A stretch of 64,000 nucleotides of DNA from Pseudomonadota bacterium (GCA_023416135.1 JAEZIF010000296.1:13436-77435); one strand, 5' to 3'; counted from the stretch's first letter, positions 51,601-59,309 are shown. Numbers and translations are program-made. The notes: generated by a model from the letters alone, not told the origin.

Positions 51601-53131
51601 CGGCGGCAAGATGCCGGGCGCGCTGGCGGATCTCCTCGGTTGTCTCGCCGAGGACCAGGGCGCGGTGCGGCAGCAGATCGCGCTGGTGCGCACAGGCGGC
51701 GATGAATTCCGCAGCGGCGCGCGGTGCTGCGGGCCAATGTTCGTCGCTCGCTGCCGCAAGTTGCGGCAGCGCTTCGACGCTGTGCGCTGTCAGGAGCAGG
51801 GGCGGGGCAGGCGCCTCGTTGCGAAAATAGACGACATGCGCCGTGCTGACGTCGCTGCGTACGATGGCATGGGCATTGGTGCCGCCGAAGCCGAACGAAT
51901 TGACTCCAGCCAGCCCCTGAACGCGGCGTTCGGGCGGGCGCCAGTTGCGATCGACAACCCGAAGGTTGAGCTCGTCGAACGGGATGTTGGGGTTGGGGGT
52001 CTGCTGATGCAACGTTGCCGGCACCACGCCGTGCTCCAGCGCCAAGACCGACTTCAGCAATCCGGCGAGGCCCGATACCGGCTCGAGATGGCCGATGTTC
52101 GACTTCACCGAGCCGATCGGCAGCGGCTGAGCCCGCCGCTGCGCCAGGCCCTTACCCAGAGCATCGGCCTCGATCGGATCGCCGACCGGGGTCCCCGTGC
52201 CATGGGCCTCGACGAACAGCAGATCGGCAGGGTCGATCCCGAAATCGTCGTAGACGCGCTCGACCAGGCGACGCTGCGACTCGGCCGACGGCAACGACAG
52301 GCCGGTGGTGCGCCCGTCCTGATTGATGCCTGAGCCGACGATTACGCCGTGAATGCGGTTGCGTGCCTTGCGGGCCGCCGCCATGGATCGAATTACCATG
52401 ACGATCGTGCCTTCCGAGCGGACGTAACCGTCGGCGCCGGCGTCGAAAGGGCGGCACAAGCCGGTCGGCGACAGCATCGTCGCGCGTGAAAAGCCGACAT
52501 AGGAGAATGGCGACAGCAACATGTTCACGCCGCCGACAATCGCCGTGTCGATCGTCCCGTTGCGGATCGCCTCCGACGCCAGGTGGAGCGCGACCATGGA
52601 GGACGAGCACGCGGTGTCGATGGCGATGCTGGGGCCGCGCAGGTCCAGCGTGTAAGAGACGCGATTGGCCGCGATGCTGACGGAATTGCCCGTCATCATG
52701 TGCACGTCGGCCATCGAAGGGTCGGCAAAAAAACGCGCGACGTGATCGACCGAGGAGGCGCCGACGTAAACGCCCGCTTCGCTGCCAGCCAGGGTCGATG
52801 GTCGGATGCCGGCGTGGGCGAGCGCGTCGTAGGAAACTTCGAGGAGATGGCGATGCTGCGGGTCGACTTGAGCGGCCTCGCGCGGGCTCATGCCGAATGC
52901 GGCAGCGTCGAAGCCCCAGATGTCGTCGATCACGCCCGCAGCGAAGGTGTAGGAGCGGCCGGGCTGATCAAGTGCCGGATGGTAGAATGGACCCGTCGGG
53001 AACCGATCCGGCGTGATTTGAGTGATAGCGCAGCGGTTATCTTTTAGCAGCTGCCACAACCCAGCGCTGTGCTGCGCGCCTGGAACGCGGCAGGCATAGC
53101 CAACGATGGCGATTTCGCCTCTGGACTGCAT
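45686..53131 (-). CDS. Reducing type I polyketide synthase, KS-AT-DH-(pseudo)MT-ER-KR-ACP
   Basis: A single 2481-residue module. KS is at about 1-430 with Cys175 ('DTACSSSMVALH'), His310 ('VEAHGTGTPVGDP') and His348 ('KSNIGHLEP'). AT is at about 530-840 with Ser621 in 'LGHSVGEISA' and the specificity region 'GYPFHSALVD'. DH is at about 890-1170 (His924 in 'HHKVAGSPVFPG', possible Asp1086). A methyltransferase-like part is at about 1330-1540, with a degenerate SAM loop. A structural KR half is at about 1590-1735. ER is at about 1745-2065 ('GGAGAVGLAA'), KR at about 2075-2300 ('GGTSGFG', Tyr2224), and ACP at about 2360-2435 (Ser2390 in 'GMDSLMM'). There is no thioesterase. Probably iterative, making a largely saturated chain handed to the coupled oxoamine synthase. 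Confidence 0.95.
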   Translation of the reverse strand: MQSRGEIAIVGYACRVPGAQHSAGLWQLLKDNRCAITQITPDRFPTGPFYHPALDQPGRSYTFAAGVIDDIWGFDAAAFGMSPREAAQVDPQHRHLLEVSYDALAHAGIRPSTLAGSEAGVYVGASSVDHVARFFADPSMADVHMMTGNSVSIAANRVSYTLDLRGPSIAIDTACSSSMVALHLASEAIRNGTIDTAIVGGVNMLLSPFSYVGFSRATMLSPTGLCRPFDAGADGYVRSEGTIVMVIRSMAAARKARNRIHGVIVGSGINQDGRTTGLSLPSAESQRRLVERVYDDFGIDPADLLFVEAHGTGTPVGDPIEADALGKGLAQRRAQPLPIGSVKSNIGHLEPVSGLAGLLKSVLALEHGVVPATLHQQTPNPNIPFDELNLRVVDRNWRPPERRVQGLAGVNSFGFGGTNAHAIVRSDVSTAHVVYFRNEAPAPPLLLTAHSVEALPQLAAASDEHWPAAPRAAAEFIAACAHQRDLLPHRALVLGETTEEIRQRARHLAAGEKDPAVMTGQALGNDLPVAFLFSGNGAQWAGMGRQAWNTNIPFREALKDIDEHFAKVQSWSIVQDLFADDLEHKLRRASHSQPLLLALQVAAVRALEDAGVVPTATLGHSVGEISAAWAAGALSLEQAIDVVIARSRHQEATHGTGGMAALMISEREARRFLKAVDAHDVAVAAVNSWRSVTISGPLHEIDRVLVTAERLRVSARKLDIGYPFHSALVDCVRAPLLRELEGLKPLTLRRKMISSVTGEAASAEMLGAEHWWHNVRAPVQFEAALSRLLEDGIKIFVEIGPKPILSSYVRDVQREAGVRGAIIETMSEIDSQTGGDPIERSAAKVLLAGGDVDLQRFFGPPPATAVALPLYPWQHTPFIAQGTIEASTVMSPAEHPLLGRRPRLDCFEWFSMVDPQLFPWLQHHKVAGSPVFPGTAYAEVMLAAARTVHGDAPLELRDFDIVRPLVFDGRASYETLLRLSPETGVAEFLSRARGGVVDWTLHARGVVHRSPIAGRMVALEQVPPGKPSVAKPQVYASARALGFGYGPAFQRVHRVVFPHPKRAVASLDAPSPDTVGLYVVDFIAFDSAFHALFASEEAGVADMPMKPYLPIHFGSVRVFAPGKAATHAVARTLRQSPTSLLIDIELYDVDGKLILAVERARLIEAPTAATVDVGSLTYGMTTWQLDRAGAPTVLETTFTSCPVSLGEKGALSEALLLLEAGCLYAAWKAFVTMDGDFAADVSDRSVDEPAAAGWVAFLRSALLWHLEYRGLAAERDGRRIVAESCDLPDVASIVSSLALRHPTMAGEAASLARVEELLGRIVAGDRTAPAELNTAHWRQLAVTSSQARLLQEAVLDSVAEILSQCGDHRLLRLLMIGADHIDAAIDLVERFPNLEITVADIDKDRLEQARLLLADDYGRVRCLGWTDVEHLPAASMDLAVSIDGLAEVAATPSGLAQVVRALRPGAAMHSAEPAPSVFWDIVRGTRSNWWTRSANTEFPVGALLTGQEWVDEWEAAGFDEVLATPILGDVRIGVMVRGVAGTRAKVAAPTSGELPIISWEGDVPKSGSRFDGLRNRLHHHDHPAADGTPAVTDVAWLIHVPTDPDAAAKSLLDHLAGLAERCRKLAADPCRLWVVMDFGEHAVTASPLELPEWCAVTAAMRVAQNEYAGLPIRCLGLAGAMSTTLEQVAGELLTPDEEREIFMSGEKRSVFRVRTGRVASRHGHKTADETSIVLASSHDHGRSGLAWTAAPRREPQSGEVEIDVAATGLNFRDVMWNLRLLPEEALEDGYAGPGLGMECAGTVVRTGDGVETFKVGDRVIAFASHAFSSRVVAPAFAVSPLPAGIGFEAACSIPVAFLTAYYSLAHLGQLRAGEIVLIHGGAGAVGLAAIQIARHRGAKVIATAGSDEKRAFLRNLGVDFVCSSRSLSFADEIAEYTGGKGVDIVLNSLAGQAMARSMDCLRPFGRFIELGKRDFYGNTHLGLRPLRRNLSYFGVDIDQLIGEHEDLAQRLFAELIELFVTGALVPLPYRAFDADHIADAFRLMQRSGHIGKIVVTAPRQPSAWIAGSGKFPVATDAIHLVIGGTSGFGLSTAAWLVERGATRLVLASRSAQLGEDDLAKVEAWRIRGIDVTVERLDVSDAAALADSLQRLAARGPIKGIVHAAMVLDDRLIEGMDATAIEIVMQPKVRGALNLERVAANLDLDYLLFYSSATTLFGNPGQFNYVAANGFLEGLARRLQKRGVPALAVAWGGIEDAGYLSRNIAADITLKKRFASSLITAQTALDGLDWLHDADGRQTTASSAIARMDWAMAKRELAAVRSPTFGNIGAAAGTRQVAEGAAIIERLRALAPDEAIDGLADIVVEEIARVLRLPPKEIDRHRPLAEIGMDSLMMLELRTTVEESLGITLPMMSLSSGIAPMDVARRMLPLITGESPEQSLPSSLMALAASHAAAEAQATGLDDQHAAVAAVLERVRELEGPR

Positions 53132-53580
53132 CCCCGCGTCTCTCCCCGTCGCCGATAAGTGTCGAGCTCTTTTCGTCGCATCACGGCTTCCACCGTCAGT
53201 GCCTCCCGAGACACTCGATGCGCCACATCTGCCGGATCAAACACTCCGGAATCGCGATGTGAACTCTAGTCTTCACATCTGCTTTATGGCGCTGCAGCAA
53301 AGCCAAGTCCAAGAATTTTTGTAATGACTCAAAATATCGCTTGCCGAATGGCGATCGCTCTCGAGCGCACTTATCTGCAGTGCCTTTGCGTATATTCCCA
53401 TAATGGTCCGAACAGTAGTTCGCGATACATATTGCGATTTCTCCGCAAGAGAACGCCACGGCTTGTTGCGACCTTGCAACACAAATCCACAATAGTCGCG
53501 GTCCTTATGCAGTAGCTGATGCGATGGTTGGAAATGCAGGTGTAAGGTCTGAAGGTTGAGTTTTTTTGGGAGATGGCTGC
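53132..53580 (-). other. Divergent region between the PKS operon and the OmpA-like gene, with a possible regulator remnant
   Basis: A 449-base, relatively AT-rich gap that must carry the promoters for both directions. Leftward frames cover it; the one at 53273-53587 contains 'DRDYCGFVLQGRNK' and 'SRTTVRTIMGIYAKALQIS', which recall a LuxR/GerE helix-turn-helix, but neighbouring parts do not fit and the frame overlaps the OmpA-like start. I treat it as a possible decayed regulator, not as a gene. No clear promoter pair was found. Confidence 0.4.
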
Positions 53581-54540
53581 GTGACAATAGCTAGGACGCT
53601 TATCTGTGCGGCGATGTTGCTTGGAGTTCCAGCCACATCTCACGCACAGTCGATCGATCCGTTCCAGGGGTTCTACGTTGGCATCGGCGGTGGCGCCGAC
53701 TGGGCTATCGGAACGCCGCCCACCGGGGTTTCGACTTGGACTGGCTGGGCCGTTGGTGGCAAAGCCGGCTATGACTTCGTCGGCCCACGCGTGGAACTCG
53801 AGGTTGGCTACGGTCAGATATCGACCAGCGCCAACATTCCCGGCACGGCTATTGTTGGCAAGATTGGCTCGCTCAACGTGATGGGCAACGTGCTGTACGA
53901 TTTCATGCCGGCCTCATTGATCACGCCTTATATCGGCGCCGGTGCTGGTGTGGCCTTCGTCGATAGCAATGCCGCGCTGGGCAGCACGCAGTTTGCCTAT
54001 CAGGGTATGCTGGGGCTGGCGGCTAACGTCAGCAATTCGATGCGCATCATGGTTGAAGGCCGCTACTTCGGCACCACGAATCCCAGCGTGAACGTTCCGG
54101 GCGTGGGCACCGTCAGCTACTCGAACCAGAACATCCTCGCCTTGCTGGGCGTGCAATTCAAGTTTGGCGCGCCGGAGGCCCCGCCGTCGCCGCCGCCGCC
54201 GGCGGTTGCGCCGCCGTCGTTCATGGTGTTCTTCGACTGGGACCGGTCGAACCTGAGCCAGCAGGCGCTGAACACGATCAAGCAGGCCGCGGCCGCGTTC
54301 AAGACCAAGGGCAACGCCCGTATCACGGCGACCGGCCACACCGACACGTCGGGCCCGGAAGCCTACAACATGGCGCTGTCGCTGCGCCGCGCCAACGCAG
54401 TGAAGGACGCCCTGGTGCGTGAGGGCGTGCCGGCGCAGGCGATCACGGTGATCGGCATGGGCGAGAAGGGCCTGCTGGTCCAGACCGGTGACGGCGTGCG
54501 CGAGCCGCAGAACCGCCGCGTCGAGATCGTCATCCAATAG
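53581..54540 (+). CDS. OmpA family protein: N-terminal small beta-barrel plus peptidoglycan-binding domain
   Basis: A 319-residue outer-membrane protein. GTG 53581 was chosen because GGGAG lies at 53568-53572 and a signal peptide follows ('LICAAMLLGVPATSHAQS'). Residues about 30-205 form an eight-strand barrel ('FQGFYVGIGGGADWAIG', 'LITPYIGAGAGVAFVDS'). A Pro-rich linker (about 207-220) leads to an OmpA-C domain with 'FFDWDRSNLSQQALNTIKQA', 'ITATGHTDTSGPEAYNMALS' and 'NRRVEIVI'. It ties the outer membrane to peptidoglycan. A strong terminator follows, so it is probably monocistronic. Confidence 0.92.
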   Translation: MTIARTLICAAMLLGVPATSHAQSIDPFQGFYVGIGGGADWAIGTPPTGVSTWTGWAVGGKAGYDFVGPRVELEVGYGQISTSANIPGTAIVGKIGSLNVMGNVLYDFMPASLITPYIGAGAGVAFVDSNAALGSTQFAYQGMLGLAANVSNSMRIMVEGRYFGTTNPSVNVPGVGTVSYSNQNILALLGVQFKFGAPEAPPSPPPPAVAPPSFMVFFDWDRSNLSQQALNTIKQAAAAFKTKGNARITATGHTDTSGPEAYNMALSLRRANAVKDALVREGVPAQAITVIGMGEKGLLVQTGDGVREPQNRRVEIVIQ

Positions 54541-54557
54541 CATCGGCGATCGCGGAG

Positions 54558-54590
54558 AAAAGGACGGCCGCAGGGCCGTCCTTTTTGTTT
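54558..54590 (+). terminator. Rho-independent terminator
   Basis: GGACGGCC (54562-54569) and GGCCGTCC (54574-54581) pair perfectly around a GCAG loop, flanked by AAAA and TTTTT. It is a textbook intrinsic terminator starting 17 bases after the OmpA-like stop and separates that gene from the nucleotide-sugar genes. Confidence 0.92.
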
Positions 54591-54729
54591 GAGGTCAGGC
54601 TTGACGAAGGCGATGCGTAGTCTTCTACATGGGACTGCAATTATCTTTGACACCTCTCGATAGGGCGTCCTACAAGCGGCGAGGCGGCAGGGCGGCAACT
54701 GCCTAGTGATGTTGAAAAAGGGGCAGGGC

Positions 54730-56091
54730 ATGCACGACGAGCTGGAGGAGCGCGCGCCCGCAGGATTGGTCTCGGCCCTTGTCCAGCGCTTTTCCGCTCG
54801 TCAGGCGACCGTCGCAATCATCGGCTTGGGGTATGTCGGCCTGCCACTCGCCTGCGCTTTTGCACGTGCAGGCTTCACTGTGCTGGGGGTCGACATAGAT
54901 CCGGGCAAGGTACAGCAGCTAAACGCGGGCCAGTCCTACATACGGCACATCGACGCCTCTGAAATTTTCGAAGCGCGCAAGACGGGCCGATTCGTCGCGA
55001 CATCGGACTTTGCGCGCCTCACCGAGGTCGACGCCATCATCCTGTGCGTGCCGACGCCGCTGACGCGCTACCGCGAACCAGATCTTTCGTTCGTCACGGG
55101 CACGGCGGAGTCGATCGCTCCCCACCTCAAACCCGGCCACCTGGTCGTTCTCGAGTCGACGACTTTCCCCGGTACTACGCGCGACGTGCTGAAACCGATC
55201 CTGGAAAGGACTGGCTTGCATTCCGGTCGCGACTTCTTCCTTGCCTATTCGCCGGAGCGTGAAGACCCTGGCAATAGCCATTATTCCACAGCGGCCATTC
55301 CCAAAGTCGTCGGCGGCGAGGGCCCGCATGCACTACGGTTGGCGTGCGCACTCTACGACGAAGTTGTGGCACGCACCGTGCCGGCGTCGTCGCTAGAGGC
55401 GGCCGAGGCCGTGAAACTCACCGAGAACATCTTCCGCTCGGTCAATATTGCGCTGGTCAACGAACTCAAGATCGTGTTCGAGGCAATGGGCATCGACGTT
55501 TGGGAGGTGATTGAGACGGCAAAGACCAAGCCCTTCGGATACATGCCGTTCTACCCGGGGCCGGGACTCGGCGGCCACTGCATACCGATCGATCCATTCT
55601 ACCTGACCTGGAAGGCGCGGGAGTACGACCTAGTCACGCGTTTCATCGAATTGGCGGGCGAGATCAACACCGCGATGCCGTATCGGGTCGTCGATCGGAC
55701 GATCCAGACGTTGAACGAGCGTCGCCGATTGGCGTCCAAGGGGGCAAGCGTGCTGGTTGTAGGCGTCGCCTACAAGAAGAACGTGGACGATACGCGAGAG
55801 AGTCCAGCGTTCAAGATAATGGAGCTCTTGGAGAAACGGGGAGCCCGGGTCTCATTCTACGACCCTATCGTGAAACAAATTCCGCCGATGCGGGAGCACG
55901 CCGAATTTGTCGGAAGGCGCTCGGTTCAATTCACTCGAGACGTGATCGAGGCCTTCGATGTCGCCATTATTTGCACGGATCACGATGCTGTGGACTACCG
56001 TCAGCTCGTCGGCTGGTCGCGTCTGATCGTCGATACCCGTAATGCATGCGGTCATCGCTCGATCGTTGGCGAGCATGTAGTGAAAGCATGA
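54730..56091 (+). CDS. UDP-N-acetylhexosamine 6-dehydrogenase (TviB/WbpO-like nucleotide sugar dehydrogenase)
   Basis: A 453-residue NAD-dependent dehydrogenase oxidising the C6 of a UDP-sugar to an acid. The Rossmann loop 'VAIIGLGYVGLPLACAFA' is near residue 28. The catalytic Cys284 is in 'GPGLGGHCIPIDPFYL', a form typical of the UDP-HexNAc branch rather than UDP-glucose dehydrogenase. 'VVGVAYKKNVDDTRESPA' is the C-terminal NAD/UDP domain. ATG 54730 has AAGGGGCAGG just before it; GTG 54706 and ATG 54709 are upstream in frame. With the epimerase that follows, it could make UDP-GalNAcA as TviB/TviC do. Confidence 0.92.
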   Translation: MHDELEERAPAGLVSALVQRFSARQATVAIIGLGYVGLPLACAFARAGFTVLGVDIDPGKVQQLNAGQSYIRHIDASEIFEARKTGRFVATSDFARLTEVDAIILCVPTPLTRYREPDLSFVTGTAESIAPHLKPGHLVVLESTTFPGTTRDVLKPILERTGLHSGRDFFLAYSPEREDPGNSHYSTAAIPKVVGGEGPHALRLACALYDEVVARTVPASSLEAAEAVKLTENIFRSVNIALVNELKIVFEAMGIDVWEVIETAKTKPFGYMPFYPGPGLGGHCIPIDPFYLTWKAREYDLVTRFIELAGEINTAMPYRVVDRTIQTLNERRRLASKGASVLVVGVAYKKNVDDTRESPAFKIMELLEKRGARVSFYDPIVKQIPPMREHAEFVGRRSVQFTRDVIEAFDVAIICTDHDAVDYRQLVGWSRLIVDTRNACGHRSIVGEHVVKA

Positions 56092-56155
56092 TACTGCGGC
56101 GGCACTGCGGAGCCTCCAGGCATCTTTGGACGAGCGATGTAGAACGGTTGCTGCG

Positions 56156-57160
56156 ATGCGCTATTTGATTACAGGAACAGCCGGCTTCATCGGCTCCCAT
56201 CTCGCGGCTCGACTGCTGCAGCAGGGCCATGACGTTCTCGGCATCGATGGCATGACCGCGTACTATGACGTAGGTCTCAAGGAAGCTAGGCACGCGTGGC
56301 TCGCCACGTTTGAACGCTTCAAGCCATACCGGATCCTACTGTCGGAACTGGGCTCGATTGCGACGGACATCGAGGCGTTTGAGCCTGAAATCGTCCTGCA
56401 TTTGGCAGCGCAACCGAGTGTGCGTTACAGCATCGAGAACCCGAGGGCATACATCGACGCGAACATTGGTGGTAGCTTCGATCTGCTTGAAATGTGCCGC
56501 CACCTCCGCCCGCGGCATGTGTTGATTGCTTCCACGAGCGCCGTCTATGCAGTCAGCGCTGACGCTCCTCTCGCCGAAACCGCTGGAACGGATTGGCCGC
56601 TTTCAATCTATGCCGCGTCCAAGAAATCCATGGAGGTATTGGCGCACAGCTATTCGCACCTGTGGGACATTCCGACGACCGTCTTGCGCTTCTTTACTGC
56701 CTATGGGCCATGGGGGCGTCCCGACATGGCGCTGTCCCTCTTCGTCCAGAACATTCTGGCGGGCCGCCCGATTGACATTTACAACCATGGAAAGCTCCAG
56801 CGAGACTTTACTTACATTGATGACATCGTCGAAGGTACGTTGCGGCTCTGCGAATTTGTACCGTTGCGCCGAGGCGACGAAGTCTCCCCGGTGGATACGA
56901 AGAGTCCTGCGGCTCCATACCGCGTCGTCAATATCGGGGGCGGTCAGCCAACTGATCTTCTGGAATTCATCAATGAGATCGAGCGGGCTCTCGGAATGAA
57001 GGCGAAGCGCAATTTCCTGGGATTGCAGCCTGGGGAAGTTCTACGGACAGAGGCCTCTACCGAGCTATTGGAGACCTTGACAGGGTTCAGGCCCGCAACC
57101 CCGATATCCGTCGGCATTGACCGTTTCGTCAAATGGTATCGTGAATACTATCGAGTTTGA
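56156..57160 (+). CDS. NAD-dependent nucleotide-sugar 4-epimerase (extended SDR; TviC/UDP-glucuronate epimerase type)
   Basis: A 334-residue extended SDR. The NAD loop 'YLITGTAGFIGSHLAARLLQ' begins at residue 3, 'VLHLAAQPSVRYSIENP' and the catalytic YxxxK 'YAASKKS' follow, and 'RFFTAYGPWGRPDMAL' with 'QRDFTYIDDIVEGT' define the UDP-uronate epimerase group. It probably inverts C4 of the uronic acid or HexNAcA made by the preceding dehydrogenase. ATG 56156 starts right at the fold. It overlaps the next gene by 20 bases. Confidence 0.9.
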   Translation: MRYLITGTAGFIGSHLAARLLQQGHDVLGIDGMTAYYDVGLKEARHAWLATFERFKPYRILLSELGSIATDIEAFEPEIVLHLAAQPSVRYSIENPRAYIDANIGGSFDLLEMCRHLRPRHVLIASTSAVYAVSADAPLAETAGTDWPLSIYAASKKSMEVLAHSYSHLWDIPTTVLRFFTAYGPWGRPDMALSLFVQNILAGRPIDIYNHGKLQRDFTYIDDIVEGTLRLCEFVPLRRGDEVSPVDTKSPAAPYRVVNIGGGQPTDLLEFINEIERALGMKAKRNFLGLQPGEVLRTEASTELLETLTGFRPATPISVGIDRFVKWYREYYRV

Positions 57161-59285
57161 TTCGATCAATGGCGCGAGCGCTGCTCTGATCGGCACCGCT
57201 TTGTCGAATTCTATCCTGAGTACGATAGGTCTGGGCCGAGAGAGCTCGGAACGTCGAGGAAATGTTTTGCTGGCTGCTCGCCTATCTACTGTCGTCCCTG
57301 AGGCGTTGCGCGACCTTGATGCACCAGGGCAGGTGAGCTTCGAACTCAACTTTCCCGAAGGCTTGCCGGCGGGACGCTGGCTGCGAATTCGATATCAAAT
57401 GACGCTTTACGGTTCTGCCGCGCGGCCTGTGCTTCGCTTGCGGACGCACTCCGGTGATCTGCAGAACCCGATGTCCGCTGCGTTGTTTGGTGCGGCCGAA
57501 TGGATCGGGCATATTCCGGCCGACACCTTCGGCATCCGAGTCTCGCTGCCGACGGGACTGGATGGCAAGGCCTTCAAACTGGTGTCCTGCGAGGTCCTCT
57601 CGAGGTGGCGTCTGCTCGTCATCGCCACGCGGCACAGTCCGTTGGCAGCGCTTCGTATCGTCGGGTTGCGCCTGTTGGGACCTGCGATTGTCGCCCGGAC
57701 GTCGATGGAAGAACTGCTCGGTGCTACGCCGCTGGCTCGCTACGATCAATGGCGTGCGCGAAATTGCAGGCCCTTGGACGAGCGGGAACTGGAGGCCCCC
57801 CGCGACGGCTGGCGCAATGGACCGCATATTCGGGTCGTCATCGCTGGCGTGGCGGGCATGCGCTCGAACGACATTTCGGCGACCATCGACTCGCTGCATC
57901 GGCAGAGCTATCCACATTGGTCACTGACGCTGATCGGCGAAAGCCCGATCGGTCTTGCGGCGCACCAATCTGCATCCGGTACACCGGTCTGCGTCGGCGC
58001 CGAGGCTAAGGCCCTTGCTCTTTGGAGCGATCTTGCACCCGACGACATCGTCTTGCCGATCGTCCCCGGGGACATCGTTCCAGCCTATGGTTTCGCGGCG
58101 CTCGCAACCTTTGCCGCCTCCCACCCCGACGCGGCCCTGTTCTACGGCGACGAGGATTCGATCGACGGCAGAGGCCGATACCTCGCACCTGAATTCAAGC
58201 CGGACTGGAGTCCGATCTTCCAGGAAGGCAGGCCCTACCTCGGGCGGGCGGTGTGCTGCCGCCGATCAGCCCTTGCCGAGCAAGACCAGGACGCAGGTGT
58301 TGGATGGACCCATCCGGAACGCTTCGCATCGCTTTTTCGCAGCGGAAGGTCACGGATCGGGCACGTCCGCAGGCTGCTGATCACAAAGCAATGGCAGGAC
58401 GACCGCTCGACCGAATGGCAGGCCGGAGTGCCGGGCTTTCCTGCACCTTCTGTCGGATCCGCAGCGCAGCCGCCGATCACCATCATTGTCCCAACACGGG
58501 ATCGAGCTGATTTGCTCGCGGAGTGCTTGTCGGGCATCGCGCTCACCGAGTATCCGGCCTTCGATGTCCTCATCGTCGACAACGGTAGCGTGGAAGCCAA
58601 GACGCATGCGTTGCTCGAGCACGCTGCATCCCGGCGGGCCGTCGATGTCCTGACGGTGGCCGGCGTCTTCAATTTTTCGGCGCTGTGCAACCGCGCGGCG
58701 GAGGCGGCCACCGGCAAGGTCCTCGTTTTCCTCAACAATGATACCAGGCCGCTTGGCCCCGACTGGCTGGGCAGGCTCGTCACCTGGGCAGCACGGCCCG
58801 ACGTCGGAGCCGTGGGAGCTAAGCTGGTATACCCGGGCGGTCGGCTCCAGCATGCGGGGGTCGTGCTCGGCCTTGGGGGATACGCTGCGCACATCGAGAG
58901 TGGCGCCGACGCCGCATCGTCCGGCTATCTCGGCGGCTTGACGGTGCCGAGGGAAGTCTCTGCGGTGACGGCCGCGTGCCTTGCCGTGGAAGCGACCAAG
59001 TTCCGGGCAGTCGGCGGCTTTGATGCAGAGCGATTTCCCGTCGAGTTGGGCGACATCGATTTCTGTTTGAGGCTGGCGGCACGGGGTTGTAGGACGGTCT
59101 TCGCGGCGGATGCGCTGCTGATGCATCATGAATCTGCGACCAGAGGGAAGGCACGAGACTTGAGCGTCCGCTACGCGCTGGAGCGGGCAAATTTTCTCGC
59201 AAGCTGGAAGAGCGAGATTGCGGACGATCCGTACTTCCATCCGGCTCTGTCGCTCAGCGCCCTGCAGACAAGTCTCGATCGATAG
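57141..59285 (+). CDS. Large multidomain glycosyltransferase family 2
   Basis: A protein of about 714 residues. The N-terminal 220 residues are an unassigned beta-rich domain, then a weak GT2-like segment ('ISATIDSLHRQSYPHWSLTL') without a clear DxD. The catalytic GT2 domain starts near residue 450: 'TIIVPTRDRADLLAECL', 'VLIVDNGSVEAKTHALLE', DxD in 'LVFLNNDTRPLGPDWLGRL' and 'FPVELGDIDFCLRLAARGC'. The start given is GTG 57141 ('NTIEFDSINGASAALIG'), overlapping the epimerase gene by 20 bases; the frame is open from TTG 57117. Donor unknown. Confidence 0.85.
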   Translation: MNTIEFDSINGASAALIGTALSNSILSTIGLGRESSERRGNVLLAARLSTVVPEALRDLDAPGQVSFELNFPEGLPAGRWLRIRYQMTLYGSAARPVLRLRTHSGDLQNPMSAALFGAAEWIGHIPADTFGIRVSLPTGLDGKAFKLVSCEVLSRWRLLVIATRHSPLAALRIVGLRLLGPAIVARTSMEELLGATPLARYDQWRARNCRPLDERELEAPRDGWRNGPHIRVVIAGVAGMRSNDISATIDSLHRQSYPHWSLTLIGESPIGLAAHQSASGTPVCVGAEAKALALWSDLAPDDIVLPIVPGDIVPAYGFAALATFAASHPDAALFYGDEDSIDGRGRYLAPEFKPDWSPIFQEGRPYLGRAVCCRRSALAEQDQDAGVGWTHPERFASLFRSGRSRIGHVRRLLITKQWQDDRSTEWQAGVPGFPAPSVGSAAQPPITIIVPTRDRADLLAECLSGIALTEYPAFDVLIVDNGSVEAKTHALLEHAASRRAVDVLTVAGVFNFSALCNRAAEAATGKVLVFLNNDTRPLGPDWLGRLVTWAARPDVGAVGAKLVYPGGRLQHAGVVLGLGGYAAHIESGADAASSGYLGGLTVPREVSAVTAACLAVEATKFRAVGGFDAERFPVELGDIDFCLRLAARGCRTVFAADALLMHHESATRGKARDLSVRYALERANFLASWKSEIADDPYFHPALSLSALQTSLDR

Positions 59286-59309
59286 CAGGCGGGATCGGCC
59301 TAAAGCTGA

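Noticed and set aside
50813..52333. A 506-codon rightward open frame
   Set aside because: Antisense to the KS and AT domains of the PKS; the PKS frame carries all the catalytic motifs.
45686..53131. Reading the PKS as part of a larger modular assembly line
   Set aside because: Only one module is present, with no second KS, docking region or adjacent PKS/NRPS gene in the window.
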